A stretch of DNA of 64,000 nucleotides, taken from Anaeramoeba flamelloides (Eukaryota; Metamonada; Anaeramoebidae). Every line of letters starts with the position of its first letter. The stretch's first letter is position 1. The notes below the pieces were generated by a model. The model saw nothing but the letters and a program-made list of their open reading frames with translations. It had not been told where the DNA came from and did no database searches. The position numbers were made by a program, and so were the translations under genes. Location of the stretch: positions 3,658,001-3,722,000 of the forward strand of contig JANTQA010000032.1 in NCBI GenBank assembly GCA_027625915.1, given 5' to 3'. Positions 25,609 through 38,792 of the stretch are shown one piece after another.

Positions 25609-26088
25609 CAGCCGTTTCAACTCAGGTGTGAATCGGCAACTTCTCATTCAACTTTTGGAAACCGTTGAAAACCATTTCAAATAATTTCAAATAATTTCAA
25701 ATTATTTCAAATCATTTAAAATTATTTTTTGTCATTTTAAAAATATTTTAGTTGCTAATGTTAGAATTTGAAGATCAACCAAAACTCACTTCTTTTGAAC
25801 ATACACTGAATTACCAAATCTTGAATCCCATTACAAATTGCTTTTCAATTTATAATTTTGGAAAATTTTGATTTCAATTTGTAGGTTTCATTTCTCTAAG
25901 TATTTCAAACAAAAGAAGACAGTTTTGGTTGATCTTCAAATCCAATCATTTGCAACTAAAATATTTTTAAAATAATTTGAAATGATTTGAAATAATTTGA
26001 AATTATTTGAAATTATTTGAAATGGTTTTCAACGGTTTCCAAAAGTTGAATGAGAAGTTGCCTATTCACACCTGAGTTGAAACGGCTG
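25609..26088. mobile_element. Foldback MITE with ~190-base inverted arms
   Basis: The arms (about 25,609-25,800 and 25,905-26,088) are long near-perfect inverse copies. They start CAGCCGTTTCAACTCAGGTG and end CACCTGAGTTGAAACGGCTG, leaving only a ~100-base loop. TA flanks both ends, the Tc1/mariner signature. Inside each arm is a run of ~11-base ATTTCAAATA units. No transposase is present, so it depended on one encoded elsewhere. Confidence 0.88.
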
Positions 26089-26310
26089 TATTAATTGAAG
26101 GAAAAAAAATAAATAAATGTATTCATAAAATGTTAAAAAAAAATAGTCAAATAAAGAAATAAAAAAATAATAATTTAAATATGAAATACTAACATATAAA
26201 TAAAAAGAATTCCATTTAAATATTAATTATAATTAGAATAAATGCTTATTTAAAATATTATTTCATATTCTTAGAAATAGCTTTATTTTCAAAAAATAAA
26301 AAAAAAATTG

Positions 26311-27581
26311 TTAATTTTCTTTTTCGTTATTTGTTTTTTCTATGGTAGTTTTTTTATTATTCTTTAATAATTTTTGTTGTGGTTTTAAATTTAATGGATT
26401 TAATTTAGTTATTATTTCATATAAAGTAGCAGATTTTTTTTCAAAAAGAAATGCCCGAGAAGGTTCTTGTTGAACTGTCGAACCCAATGTACCAAAATTA
26501 GAAAACAACATGCAATTTGGTTTTACTTTAAAAGATGACTTAATTTTAATGTGAGGTAATGACCAAGTTTCAACTAAATTTCTGTTCGGCGCATAAATCA
26601 CCAAAATTAATTTTCTTTTTGAAATTGGTTTTTTATTTAATCTTTTCAATTGGTATTTATTTCTTTGTTCTTTTTTAACAAACCCTTCAAGTCCCTTTGA
26701 CCCCCCTTGAGAGAAATAAAGGTTTTTTCTTATTGGTATTTCGATCCAAGAACATTGCGCGTCTCTGTACCCTTTCCATATTCTGATGATTAAAAAGTTG
26801 ATGGTGTCTAATAATAAAAGTCGTCCAAAATTGTCTGTTAAAACGGCGAACCTACTATTTGGGGCCATATAAATTTTATTTACTTCTCTTTTTGGATCGT
26901 TTAATTTCCAATTTAGATCAAGATCAACCGGTGGCTCAAACTTTTTTTTTTTTTTTTGTGGTTTTTGGAATTGCTCGTTTTTTTCTTTATTTTCCTTTTC
27001 GAACCACCCAGTTGCAAATGAAAATACAGATTTTTTAATTGTGTTGGTAATTGAAAATTCTCTTCCAGCTCCTGACGACAAGATTCTTGATTCTTCGTTT
27101 TCTAAATAACTCCCTAAAAATGGCATTTTACCAACTGCAAAAAATCTTGGTTTTTTTTGCAAACTATTCAAGATGGAAAATTCTGTATTTCCTTTGATCC
27201 CACATGAAATGAAATCATGGATTTGCTTTTGCCCCGATAACTTCCATTTGCGATAAGATAGAGATACCTCTTTAGCCTCCTTTGAGTTGTTAGTTTTGAT
27301 TTGTGAATAATTATAATTAATCGAAGTAAATAATGTAAACCCATCAATACTTATCAATACGTTTTGTCCATGTAAAAAAATTAATTCTTCTTTTTGTTCA
27401 CTCCATGACAAATAAAGTGAATTAATTCTAAATTTAATTTCTGAAATTGGGGAGCTATCCAAATGTTGAGTTAGTAAAATTTCTCCTTTCTATTATATTA
27501 AAGAAATAAAATTATTAATTTATCAGTTCAAATATAATTAAGATAAATATGATCATGATGGGATCGAGAATGAAAAAAATA

Positions 27582-27621
<40 letters not shown>

Positions 27622-30600
27622 AGGTAGTAAAATTTTTCGTTTTAAAATCACAAAAGACTTTAAAAATCACGTTTTTTCGAATTTTTAACATGTTTTCGTA
27701 TCATTCGTTGTTTTATTTTTTTATTTTTTGAAAAAGTTCTCGTATTCTTTTGAAATCATACTTTTCGTTTCTGGGATATGAAAAAATGCAAACAAAAAAA
27801 CTTTAAAACAGCAAAAAAAAAAAACAATTATATGCACAGATAAAACGTAATTATCTTAAAAGCATTGGGAAACAATGAAAATTCGCGATTCCCCATTTAA
27901 GTGTGTGCGTTTTGCATTTTAAACCATGAAAATAGTTTGATTTTCTATTTTGGAAAAAACAAAAAAATACAAAGTAAGTTTTTCGTTTAAAACTCTTGAA
28001 AATTTTAAACTCTTTAAACACTGAGAAAAAGAATTAATTTTTTTAAAAAAAATATTACTAGTTGAAAAAGAAAAGTGGTCAAAATTTAACTTTTTTACCA
28101 ATTCCAAATTAGATCAGCTCACCTAAGTTTTTTGTGTTTTGATTATAAATATTTATATCAGACAAACGAATTTTACACGTAGCTCATGTGTGTAAAAGGC
28201 GTTTAATGAAATCAAAAAAATCGTCATACATGTGATATATATATTAGTATCTCAACTTTGAAAATTAAATCAATGTTGACTAATTAAACTAAAATTCAAA
28301 ATTTTCCACACAGCTAAAACGTTCCAAACAATCACAATAATACAATTCCATTGAAATTGGAGATAATTTTGATTTTTGTAAAATATGAAAATCATTTTTT
28401 CATCTTTTTGTTTTTGTTTTCATTTCATTGTTTGAATTACCTAATTTGTTTCGTTGGATCAAAATTTTTCTACAAGGTTTATATTATGTTAAAGTTGGGT
28501 TGTTCCAAATAGAAGAACTCAAATAAAATTTGTTGGTAGTATCTAACCATTTGATCGATCAATATTCCAAATAGAATTTCAACAAATTTACCAATGTATT
28601 TTTTTGTTTTGCCCATCTCCAAAATTTTTAACACACCCATGATTTATTTGTATTGATAATTATTTATTTATTGTTTTGTGAGTATTGTAATTTATAAAAA
28701 AGGTGTTAACATTTCAATTAGTGAATGGTTCTAATTTGGTAAATCTTCTTGAATTGATTAAATAAGTTTTTTTTTTCACAAATCGAATTTTGGTGTGTTA
28801 AAAATTTTGAATTGTGGGTTTATGATAAAATTAAAGATTATCATGAATGCAAGTGCTCATGTATATTTAATCTCTTTAAAAAAATTAAGGAAAAAAAAAA
28901 GGAAAATCTAAAATTGTTTAATAGCAATCCATATTATTAATTTTTTTAAAAAACGTGTTTATTTAACACTTTACTTAAGTCTAAATACAGTATCTTTATA
29001 AAACCCAAATTAATAAAAAGTATTTTTTTTGAAAAAAGTAATTAAAAGTTATTTTTATTTGCTGCCCAGAGAATTTTGAAATCCAATCTATATAATAATA
29101 CAAAGTATGGCGTTGATTACATATTGAAGGAAATTCAAAAATATTTCCAATTGTGGGTTTTTATATAAATCATTTTTTGATCCAAAACATTTTGAGAAAT
29201 TCCAAAAAAATCATTCCTGAATTTAAAATGGGTTTTTTTTTAACAAATAATTAGACTGACAATAGCAATTAAAATTATTTTTCAGTATTATCTTATTTGT
29301 AATTTAAACATAATGGTTTGTTAGAAATAAAACGGGAAGTCCATAGAAGAAAAGGTTTTGATTTTTGAAAATCTTAATGGAAATTTTGGATTTGGAATTG
29401 ACAAAATGTTTTTCAAAAATTGCAAAATCTATATAAAAAAATTTTTTTTTAATGTTTATGACTTAAAAGTCTTTAAAAATTATTGAATATGTATTTAGGT
29501 ATAAAGGTAACATTCGTATATAATTTAATACGGATATCGAGAATAAAAAAATTAAATAAATTTAATTACTAAAAATATTTTTTATAAATTATTTAATTTC
29601 TGTATTCACGTTATAATCAGAAAAATATCAATTGCTTTTAGTGCTTTTACAATGGATGAGTACATACAAATTCTTCTTCTTTTTTTTTTTTTTTTTTTTT
29701 TTCCTTTGTTTATGAAAGGATGTCATTGAGTTCTTTGTAGAGGCATTGATTCAATAAAAGAAGTTAACAAAAAATCTGTTATATTTTTTTTAGAAAGTTA
29801 TTTTGAATATTTTGAGGAATTATTATTAAAATTCAAAAATATTTTGCTTTTTCTCAAATTGATTTAAAAAACATTATAATATCAGTAGTAGAGACAAATT
29901 TTGTCAGATACTAAATTAAATGATGTAAAACATGTGTTATTTTAATGATAAATTCAAAAAAAAATTACAAATTTTTTCATTCAATTTCAATTTTTTCCAG
30001 TTTTTTAAAACTTGTTTTGAAATAAAAAAAAAACAATTGCTTTAAATAAAAAGAAACTTTGAAAATTGGTTAGTATTGGAATGTTCATTTCAAGTAATTT
30101 TTGAGAGTAGAGTAAAAAAATTTTGTAAAATGGAAATTGAACTAAAATTTTTTATACATTTTTTTGAATTTATCAGTCTTTATCTTCCTTAAAGGTCTAA
30201 TCACTTATCGTGATTTTTCTACATACTTAAGGTTCAACTTGCCATGGGAAAGGATGACGTGAAATTGTACTCCTTTTAATTGATAAAATTCAAATAACAA
30301 AAAAAAGTTTCATATGGTATAGTTAATTGAAAAAATTAAAATATTAACAAAAAAAAAAATTCAGTGGATATCAATGAAAAAATTCAATTAAAAAAAAAAT
30401 TATTTTGTTTTTCCAATTTCAAAAAATTCAAATAATTAACAAAAAAAAAAATTGAGAGGATCTAGTTGACAAATCAAAATAACCAAAAAAAATCACTTTG
30501 GATATCTTTGACAAAAAATTCAATCAAATAAAAAAAAGTTTAAAAGAGTTCTCAATAAATTCAATTTAAAAAATAAAGTCAGTTGAATGAATTTCAATTT

Positions 30601-31923
30601 CCAAATGGATTAAATTTATTCAATTTGAAAAAAATTGTTTTCTTTAAGAACAAAATCAATTTAATTCGATTTAATCCAATTTGTGGTTATTTTGTAAGCT
30701 TCAGTATTTTACAGGGTTAGCTTTTTGTAGCATTCTAGAGAAAAAAAATGGCTCGTTTTAAAAATGAAAAAGAAAAAAAAAAAATTCTAGATCTCAAAAA
30801 AATAAAAAGATCGAAACTTCAAAACTAACACAGTTGTATTCAAGATTATAATTCGTTACGATTTTAATTGGAAATTGAGTGTCTCTCTTTGGCCCTTTTT
30901 CTAAAATGTCCTCGTTTTTTATTGTTGATTTTTTGAGATCGATCGTACATCACAGGTTGATTAGTTTTTGATTGGTGTTTTATAAAAATTACAAAAACTT
31001 TTTAATCCATCTCAAAAATTTATTTTTAACTAGAATTGGCTCGGTCCTCAAGATGAATAAAAAGAATAAACAGATCCCAAAAAAACAATTTTGAGAATTC
31101 TCATTTCTTTAAGATTTTGAAGAGTGTGTTGTTTTGTTCTCATCACATAGAGCAAATTTAAAAAGGAGACGAGTTGAAAATTTGAGCTCCATGAAATGTA
31201 AATTCAAGTGACTGAAAAACTTGTTTAATGGATAAGGTAATGATCTAATTTTTCAATTAAAATGGTTTTAAAGTTCTTAAAGAAATTATACTCAACAATT
31301 GGTATTCTTCCAGATCCAAAAATCAAATCCATATTTTTTTTTTCCATTCTTTTGGTGAGTTATAAAAGCTAATGGAAGCAACCAAAAAATAATCTATCAA
31401 AAAAAATAAAGTAAAAAACAAATTTTAAGGATTTGCTTACACCATCATAAATCTTAAAAGCCCCCATTGAAAAGCCTAGGATAAAGGTATGAATACAGTT
31501 CTTTTTTTTTTTTGATTTGATCCGAGCTCTAGGATCAATCTCAACATCCAAACATTTGTTCATCGTAATGATTCCGTCTTCTTTTTGTTCGTTATTTAAT
31601 AAAATGTAGTTTGTTTCTTTCAAGTCCTTGTCAAATTCTGCGATTATGGTCTGGGTTTGCCGTGAAATTACAAGAAAGTCTGCGTTCCTATTAATGGAAA
31701 TGAGGCACTCGTCCCATGGGAAGGAACCTATGTCAAGCGATAATCCCTCAATCTCAAAATCATCCCAATTTTCCCAATCATTATTTGTATTGTCTTCAAA
31801 AGGCGATTTGAGATCTTCAATTTCAAAATATTCCCCGAGTTTTTTTGAGTCAATACATCCAAGCAATTTTGTTGTCGAGGATAAGATTTTGATTAGTTTT
31901 TGATTTTGGATGAGGTAAAAAAT
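26311..31923 (-). CDS. RAB3GAP2: RAB3GAP2 (Rab3GAP non-catalytic subunit), N-terminal domain protein
   Basis: Two exons (about 31,923-31,441 and 27,489-26,311) flank a 3951-base intron and give up to 553 residues. Exon 1 has DWENWDDF, WDECLISINRNADFLVISRQ and FILGFSMGAFKIYDG. Exon 2 continues KGEILLTQHLD, then VLISIDGFTLFTS, MAPNSRFAVLTDNFGRLLLL, IRIWKGYRDAQCSWIE and LVIYAPNRNLVETWSLPHIK. These match the RAB3GAP2 N-terminal domain in order. RAB3GAP1/2 is the Rab18 exchange factor and Rab3 GAP complex at the ER. The protein ends after this domain, whereas human RAB3GAP2 is ~1390 residues. No ATG lies in frame between the upstream TAA (31,926) and the conserved part, and no AG acceptor lies near enough, so the true start is unknown. 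Confidence 0.88.
27584..27618. repeat. (TA)n microsatellite in RAB3GAP2 intron
   Basis: About 17 uninterrupted AT dinucleotides inside the long intron. Confidence 0.9.
28285..28822 (-). mobile_element. Internally deleted hAT derivative, copy 1
   Basis: This 538-base copy carries both ends of the 50.8-53.8 kb hAT element and nothing of the transposase. Bases 28,285 to ~28,410 match the inverse of its right end; ~28,410-28,822 match the inverse of its left end. Both tips carry AATTCAAAATTTT with TAAAC outside. The join falls at a shared ATCATTTT. It lies in the long RAB3GAP2 intron. No clear 8-base target duplication is seen. Confidence 0.85.
30200..31020 (+). repeat. Diverged dispersed repeat (mate at 35,220-35,920)
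   Basis: Collinear blocks shared with 35.2-35.9 kb in the same orientation: GTGAAATT followed by CTTTTGATTGA-like text, CTCGTTT, TCCTCGTTTTT with ATTGTT, GATC..CA, and TTAGTT with TTGATTGGT. No shared open frame. It is inside the RAB3GAP2 intron. Confidence 0.55.
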
Positions 31924-32679
31924 TTAAAAAATGATATTTTTTTACAAGTGAGAGAGATTATTTTTTTATTTGAAACTGTGTCTTAATAAGTTGGGTTTGT
32001 GTAGTGAGTGAAAGTGTGTTTGGTTTTTTTAAATCTAAATTGTGTCTTTTATTTCTTTAAAACAATATTTCTTTGTTTTGTTTATGAAATTGTGTAGGTT
32101 GATATTTTTTGGAATATGTTTTACAACGATTTTTGGTAAACCACTTTCCTTTGAAAAAAATCTTGTCACTTTTGCCAAGATTTCAAATTTTACCATAATT
32201 TATACCCTTTCAAATCCTTTTCAATACTTCTAAATGGGGAAAACTTTGTAAAAGTGAAAAAATTGATGTGTCATTTTTTATGAAAAATAAATTAATTCAT
32301 TAAGGGATCAATCCTCAACAACAAGGCAAAATTTTAAAATATGTTATTGGTAGTATTCTCTACTTGCAAATTTAGTAGATGCCAAGTGTCAAAAAAATTC
32401 TGATCGACTAAAAAAGCCATAAAAGAAAATTAGTTTAGTAAGATCAATTTTTTTTTTTCATTTTTTCTGAAAAAGAAAACTCCAAAATTCATTTTATTCT
32501 CACATATTATAACAATTTTTTACCCCTTTTATTGGTATTTTGATCATTATTATTCAATAACAAGACAGTCTTTGTTACCTGTAATATTAATATAAATATT
32601 TTATTTCTTTTTTGAGATAAAACTTTTGGTTAACCAAAAACTTTATATTTTCAATGGGTTGGAAAATAATTGTATTTTT

Positions 32680-33400
32680 TTAAGAAGAGTAGTTATAATA
32701 ATCAAAGTTTTAAAGTCATTTAAAAATTATACTTTGAAATTTTGTTTTTGTTTTAAGAAAAAATTCCATTTTTCAAAATATAATATTTTTCAAGATATTG
32801 AGGGAATTAGTTAATTTTATCCTCAAAACTCAAAATCAATTTTTTTCTGCCAAAAATGATTTGAATTGTTATAAGGATTTTTGTGAATAAGACCAAACTA
32901 TTTGTTAAAAAAATTTTTCTGCAATTTTTTTTTTCATTTTTTGAAAAGCAGAAAACAACTTTTTCAAAACATTAAAGAAAAAATTTTTTTTTTTGCATTA
33001 TAGATCTCAATTTAATTGATAAATTTTGGTTAAGCTTCCACCAAATATTCATTCATTTAATCACCTATACTATAATTAGGTTTATTGTCGAAGATTTGAA
33101 TTGAAATATTAATCAAAGAAAAAATATGCTTAAGAAATCAAGACTTTCCAAAATAAAACAAAAAATATTTTTTCCCATTTCCAAGAATTAATTTAATTTT
33201 TAAACTAAATAATAGGTTACTTTTTTTTGTTTTATATTGGAAAGATGTGAATTTTGAATTTAAAAAAAGAGACTCAAATCAATAAATTGTTTAAATGGGG
33301 TTAATTCATCCATTTCATAAGTTGAAACACAAATTACAAAAATAAAATTTTAAGATCTTGACAAGATTTCATTTTATTTTCAAAAATGATTGCTCCATTA
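32680..33400 (+). repeat. Diverged dispersed repeat, copy 2 (mate at 480-1220)
   Basis: Shares ordered blocks with the start of the window: TTATAAGGATTTTT, AAGACCAAACTATTTGTTAA, GGTTACTTTTT, GGGGTTAATTCATCCAT. Non-coding. Confidence 0.5.
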
Positions 33401-35219
33401 AGAGATTTGCATTTATCAAGAAGAATTCAAAAACTAAAGTATCTTTTTGTTTAACACAACTCACATTAATGCTTCCGTTTTCAAAAGTCTCTAAAAAAAT
33501 CAATAGATCAAATAGTAATATTTGTATATCTCATCAATTAAAAATGATCCTTGTATTAGAAAAAATATGAAGAATTTCAGAAAAAAATTAGTATTTAGAG
33601 ACAAATATAAAGCAATCAGTTAACAATCTCAGGCTTTAAAGTTGCAAAATATCTTTCTTAAATTTGACTTAAAAATAGGTTAGTAAAATTTTGAATATTA
33701 ACTATAACTTTAAATAATCAAGGAATAGATAAGTTTGACAATTTATTTTTGAAATCTTGGAAAGATATTGATATTACAAATAGATTTTTTAAAAGGGAGG
33801 GAAATTAATTAGTATTATGTTTTATATGTTGATATTCTTGAGTAAATATTAAAATTGAAAAAATGAAAAAAAAATTGTTTTTTGAGTTTCATCAAAAGAA
33901 TAATTTTCAAACACTGGAGTATTGTTATTTTGAGTTTCTATGTTTTTTAGACTGGAAAAAGACAGTAATTCCAAATTTAGAAAACGGGCTTTATGTAAAA
34001 AAAATTCAAATAAAAATATCAAGCTCTCCTCAACCTAGACATTCGTTTTAACTCAAATAGGCAATATCTTTGAATGCAAAAATTGAATTTGGAACGAATA
34101 ATTTTGTTGAAATTAGTTAATTGACATATTAAAAACTAAGACTATTATATTGGTCCTCTGGTGATTTGAGAAAAGGAATTAAAAAAAAAAACTTTTCATA
34201 ATGACATTTTTTGATTTTGATTGATCTTTAAAAAATGTAATAAGTTATTTTATAGTAAAATTTCAATAGAATTTATAAGTGTGATGTAAATCATTTAGTA
34301 TTAATATTGTTTACAGCTATTTATAACTGACTTTAATTAGAAGACAGTATGTTTTGTATTAATATTTTAAGTTCTATAATTATTGAAATGGTGGGAAAAC
34401 CATTTAAATTTGATAATAAATTGGGGGGTTATAAAAAAATTAGTTGAGTAATGAAAATTTTTTTGAACTATTTAAAATTAATTTATGAAAAGTTATTTCT
34501 TATTCTTTTTTAATTTTTTTGAAAAATATAAGGGTTTAAGGTAATATACATATTAAAAATACTTTGAAAGAATATATAGAAAATTCTTTTTTAAAAGGGT
34601 GTTGTTATGAAATAAATAGTTAAATATTAATAATTCTCTCAAGATAAAATAAAAATGATAATTGTAAAAAAGGAATATTGTTACCAAAAATTAACTATTG
34701 TCTTGAGAAAGTATTAAAGTTGTCTAAATCAATCAAAGTGTACGAATTTGGTAAAGTATTTTCAAAATATGGTCGGGGTGTGTACCCCTATAATAACAAG
34801 AAAATAATTATAACACTGCTGGTATATCGATACTTTATCATCTGTGCTTTTTATTCACATTGCTAATAACATTTTATTTGGTATAAAGGGTTGTTAAATC
34901 AAAAGATCTTGTTCAAATGGAAATATTAGCTTTACTTTGATTTTCTTAAATTTTGTGATGTTGGTAAAAACTATTATTAATAAGAAACAAAATTCCAAAT
35001 ACCAAATAAAAAAGTTTAAAAAAATTTTTTTCTAAGCTTCCTAGTCTATCCAAATTATTTTCAATTGTTTTATGGTTTAATGGGGGTATATCAATATACT
35101 TGGGTGAGGTTAGAATATATTTGGTTTTTATATCAAAAAATCTTTTTTAACTTGTTTTGTATCAATATTGATTAAAGGTTTTATTATTAAAAACATAATC
35201 ATTTGTGATGTATTTGCTC

Positions 35220-35920
35220 CAAACTCTGGGAGTGGCTTGGAATGCAAAAAAGTTATTGTGAAATTACACTTCTTTTGATTGAAAAAATTCAAAAAAACAA
35301 AAAAAATATAATAAGATCTTAATGTCAAAAAAATTCAAATAAAAAAAAATTTCGGAGAGGATACCTAAAAGCAATAAAAATAATTGATAAAAAAAGTCTA
35401 AAATAATCGAATTAAAAATTTCAAAAAATCAAAATTTGAAAAAAAAAAAATAATTTGTACTGTTTTCTTGATTTAAATTTTCAAAGAAGTAAAAATTCTT
35501 CAATTTGTAACAAATTGTTTTCTTAAAGTATGTAATCTATTTAATTATATTTAATCGGATTTTTGGTTCTTTTGTAACCCTATATATTTGAGAAAGTAAG
35601 TATTTTGTAATATTCCTTAGAAAAAAATAACTCGTTTGATAAATGAAAAAAATGAAAAAAAAAAAATCCTATGGATCACAAAAAAAAAACATCAAAGAAT
35701 TACACACTAAAAATAACACAGGTATTTATCAAAAGTAATATTCCGGGTCATTCAAATTGGCAATTAAGTATCGTTCTTTGGTACTTTTTTTGAAAAATTT
35801 CCTCGTTTTTGATTGTTAATTTTGGGAGATCCATAGATGATCACATGTTTGTTAGTTATTGATTGGTATTACACAAATTAAAAATAATTTTTTATCGTTT
35901 CATAAAAAAATTTTTAACCT
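35220..35920 (+). repeat. Diverged dispersed repeat (mate at 30,200-31,020)
   Basis: Second copy of the repeat seen in the RAB3GAP2 intron, same orientation, heavily diverged, without coding capacity. Confidence 0.55.
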
Positions 35921-36849
35921 AATTACTCAATCCATTAATGTTTTTTTTTCCCAAAATTCCCAAAAATAAAAAAAAATCACTTTTCTTTAATTAATATTCT
36001 AACCCACCTGGTTAATTGATTAAACTATTATATTTCAATACCCACACTCTATAATATTGAATGGTTCTTAACAAACCCACAAATAGTTGCATCCTTTCGA
36101 ACCCACACTGTGAAGATTTATATATTGTATAAATTGGTTGTCGTTTATAAAAATGTGTTTTATGAAATAGAAAATTACATTCCAATCATAGCATAAGATG
36201 TAATTTTCAATTTTTTTTACATCATAAGTTAAAATATATTTTTTTTTATAAACAAAGGCAAAAAAATCAATTTAAAGTAAAAAAAAATCACTGAAATTGA
36301 AGAAAAACCAAAAATCTCAGAAACTTGAAAATTTACTGCAATTGGAATTTGAAAAGAAAAAAAATGATATAAAATTCAAAGTATTTGTTACCATCATTGT
36401 TTTTAAATTATCAAAACCTTTGGTTTTTGCACTTCGCTAGTATGAATTAATAAAATTGAAAAAATAAAAAAAGTTAGACAAAACTACAACTTCAATTATC
36501 ATTTCATCCTTGTTAATGGGGTTTATTCAAAACATAATCAACACACCAGTTCATAAAAATCTTAAGCTATTATATTTATTGTTGTCAGTGTAGCCGCGAT
36601 TTTTAAAAGTCTCTCATCAAGAAAAAAAGTATATTTTAGTGTAAAAAAATTTAAACGGAGGTGGCAATGAATTTTCCTTAAATTCAACTTTCGGCTATTT
36701 TTTTGAAGAGATAATAACTAATAGTTTTAAAAACACTCTTATCATCTAAAGTAAAGCCAAACATGGGAAAAAAAAAATAACTGATGAGAAACATTGAAAA
36801 TGTCCGTGTATTAGGTTTTTTTAATTTTTGAAAAAAAAAACAAACAAAA

Positions 36850-37145
36850 GTACCCGCCAAGTGCCGTAGAGTGCCTGGTTTTCTTGGGGTTTTCTGTTTT
36901 ATCTGCGAAGTATTCTAGGTTTTTTTGAGTTTTCTATTTATTTGGAAAATCAATTGATTTTTGTAAGGTTTTTTTCTACTTTTTGAAATAAACAGAAAAT
37001 CTTAATAAATTTTCGGTTTATTTCAAAAAGTAAAAAAACCCAGAAAACTTCACAAATAAATAGAAAACTCAAAAAAACTAACATAAATCAATATATTTTA
37101 CCAATAAAAAGAAAACTCAAGAAAAGCTAACGGTGCTTTTCCAGA
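36850..37145. repeat. Foldback DNA with a perfect-stem hairpin core
   Basis: Left (about 36,850-36,960) and right (about 37,030-37,140) parts are imperfect inverse copies built from TTTCTATTTATTTG/TTTTGAG-like units. The centre at 36,980-37,029 is a near-perfect hairpin: TTTTTGAAATAAACAGAAAA pairs with TTTTCGGTTTATTTCAAAAA. The outer GTGCCGTAGAGTGCCTGG text recurs inverted at 56,225-56,245, so it is a family. Confidence 0.7.
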
Positions 37146-38533
37146 ATTCAAAAGAATATGGGTAAATCAAGGATTTTGTTCAATTCCTATAAATTCTTGA
37201 AAGACTAAAGGTGTTTTTTTTTACTTTTTGGAATAAACCAAAAATTTTTGAAATTTTATGTTCATAACAAAAATTAATAAAAACCTAACCAAAAATCAAA
37301 GAAAAAATATTGTTTACAATTTAAAAGAAGAAATAATTCTTTAATCATCCAAATAATTGATTCCCCATTTGAAAAGTATTCATCGGGTTTAAAATACTTT
37401 TAAAATATAATAAAATGGCTTATTATCTAGAAGCAAAAAATTTTCAAATTTTATAGTATTTAAATGAAAAAAATCTTTCTAGAACTGGAAAATTGGATTT
37501 TCCTACTTAAATTGTAAAATATCTTTCAAAAATATTTTTTGATCAAAGATCTTTTATTAACCAATAGTGTGTATTATAATTGAAGTTATTAAAAAGGGTA
37601 AAATTTTACAAATATTTTATTTTTTTTTGAAAAAAATATTATATGATCGTATTATAGGCAATTGAAGATCAACATTAATGTATTTTTTTTATTGATTAGT
37701 TACTAAATATCACTAACCTAAAAATGGATTATATAAGCATGTTAATCTATCTATTATAAATTTTACAATTCATGATAAACTTTTACCATGATTCGACTGT
37801 TTTTCATACAGTATACATTTTTAGAATAGAAAACTAATACCTATATCTTCAAAATTTACACTGTAGGGTTGGGATGGTGTTAACATTACAATAAAAACAT
37901 TAATATATTATTTAAAAAAAAATTTCCGATAATAAAACTGTTGATCCATCACCTATCAATGTGAAGGAACGAACAGACTGACTAAAGAGGTGTCAAGACT
38001 TTCGTAATTTTGTATGTTGTTTCTAAACATAAAAAATTTCCTTCACTAAAGAGATATTAAAATTATTTAAATTTTCCATCTTCGCAATGCCAAATTAATT
38101 TGAATAAAAGAAAAAATAATACTGGGTGATACATTCTTGAAGATCAAGAGTGTTCTTTTAAACACATCAGTTTCCAAAAAAAAGTAAATAAAAAATAAAA
38201 ATAAAAAAAAAAATAAGAATTTTTTGAAGAACTTTATTATGTAGTGGTCTGTATTTAGGAAGTAATTATAAAATTACAAAAAAAGTGTTTTAAGAAAATA
38301 AAAAAAAGAATAAAGAATAAATTAATAATCGATAAATTATCAATCTATTCTAAAAATGTCTGTAAAAAAGTTGTTATTGGTAATAACATTTAAGCTATTC
38401 TATCAAATACACAATATTTCTTTAAGAAATATTGAAAAGAAAAGAATTATTACTATTTGACAAATAAATAAACTTTAAGAATTGGATAAAGTCATTGTCT
38501 AATAACATATTTGTCTTTGTAATAATTCTAAAT

Positions 38534-38538
<5 letters not shown>

Positions 38539-38589
<51 letters not shown>
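38539..38589. repeat. 51-base T homopolymer followed by G6
   Basis: An uninterrupted T tract and then six G just downstream (3' side) of the homeodomain gene. The exact length may be affected by sequencing. Confidence 0.9.
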
Positions 38590-38590
<1 letters not shown>

Positions 38591-38760
38591 GGGGGTGTTG
38601 TGTAAACAAATCAAAATAAAATTTATTTTGATTAAAAATATAATTGAATGTAAACAATTTTGTTTGACTAATGATAGTCAATTATAGTCTAAAAGAAAAA
38701 GAAAAAAAAAATACTGAAAAAAGAACGAGGACAAGTAAAAAAGAAGTCTAACAAGAACCA

Positions 38761-38792
<32 letters not shown>

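Larger units (their letters stand above)
23992..26310. other. 2.3 kb spacer with two inverted-repeat elements
   Basis: No gene. It lies between the tail-to-tail ends of the TFIIH (+) and RAB3GAP2 (-) genes. It contains the elements at 24,788-24,984 and 25,609-26,088; the remainder is A/T-rich. Confidence 0.6.

Noticed and set aside
28277-28830. 8-base target duplication around the hAT derivative (TGACTAAT / TGATAAAA)
   Set aside because: Only five of eight positions agree, which is close to chance in such A/T-rich DNA.
34678-34866. 62-residue frame on the plus strand
   Set aside because: Its first part looks mildly protein-like, but it has no partner exon or family motif, and the GGGGTGTGTACCCC in it is just a small palindrome.
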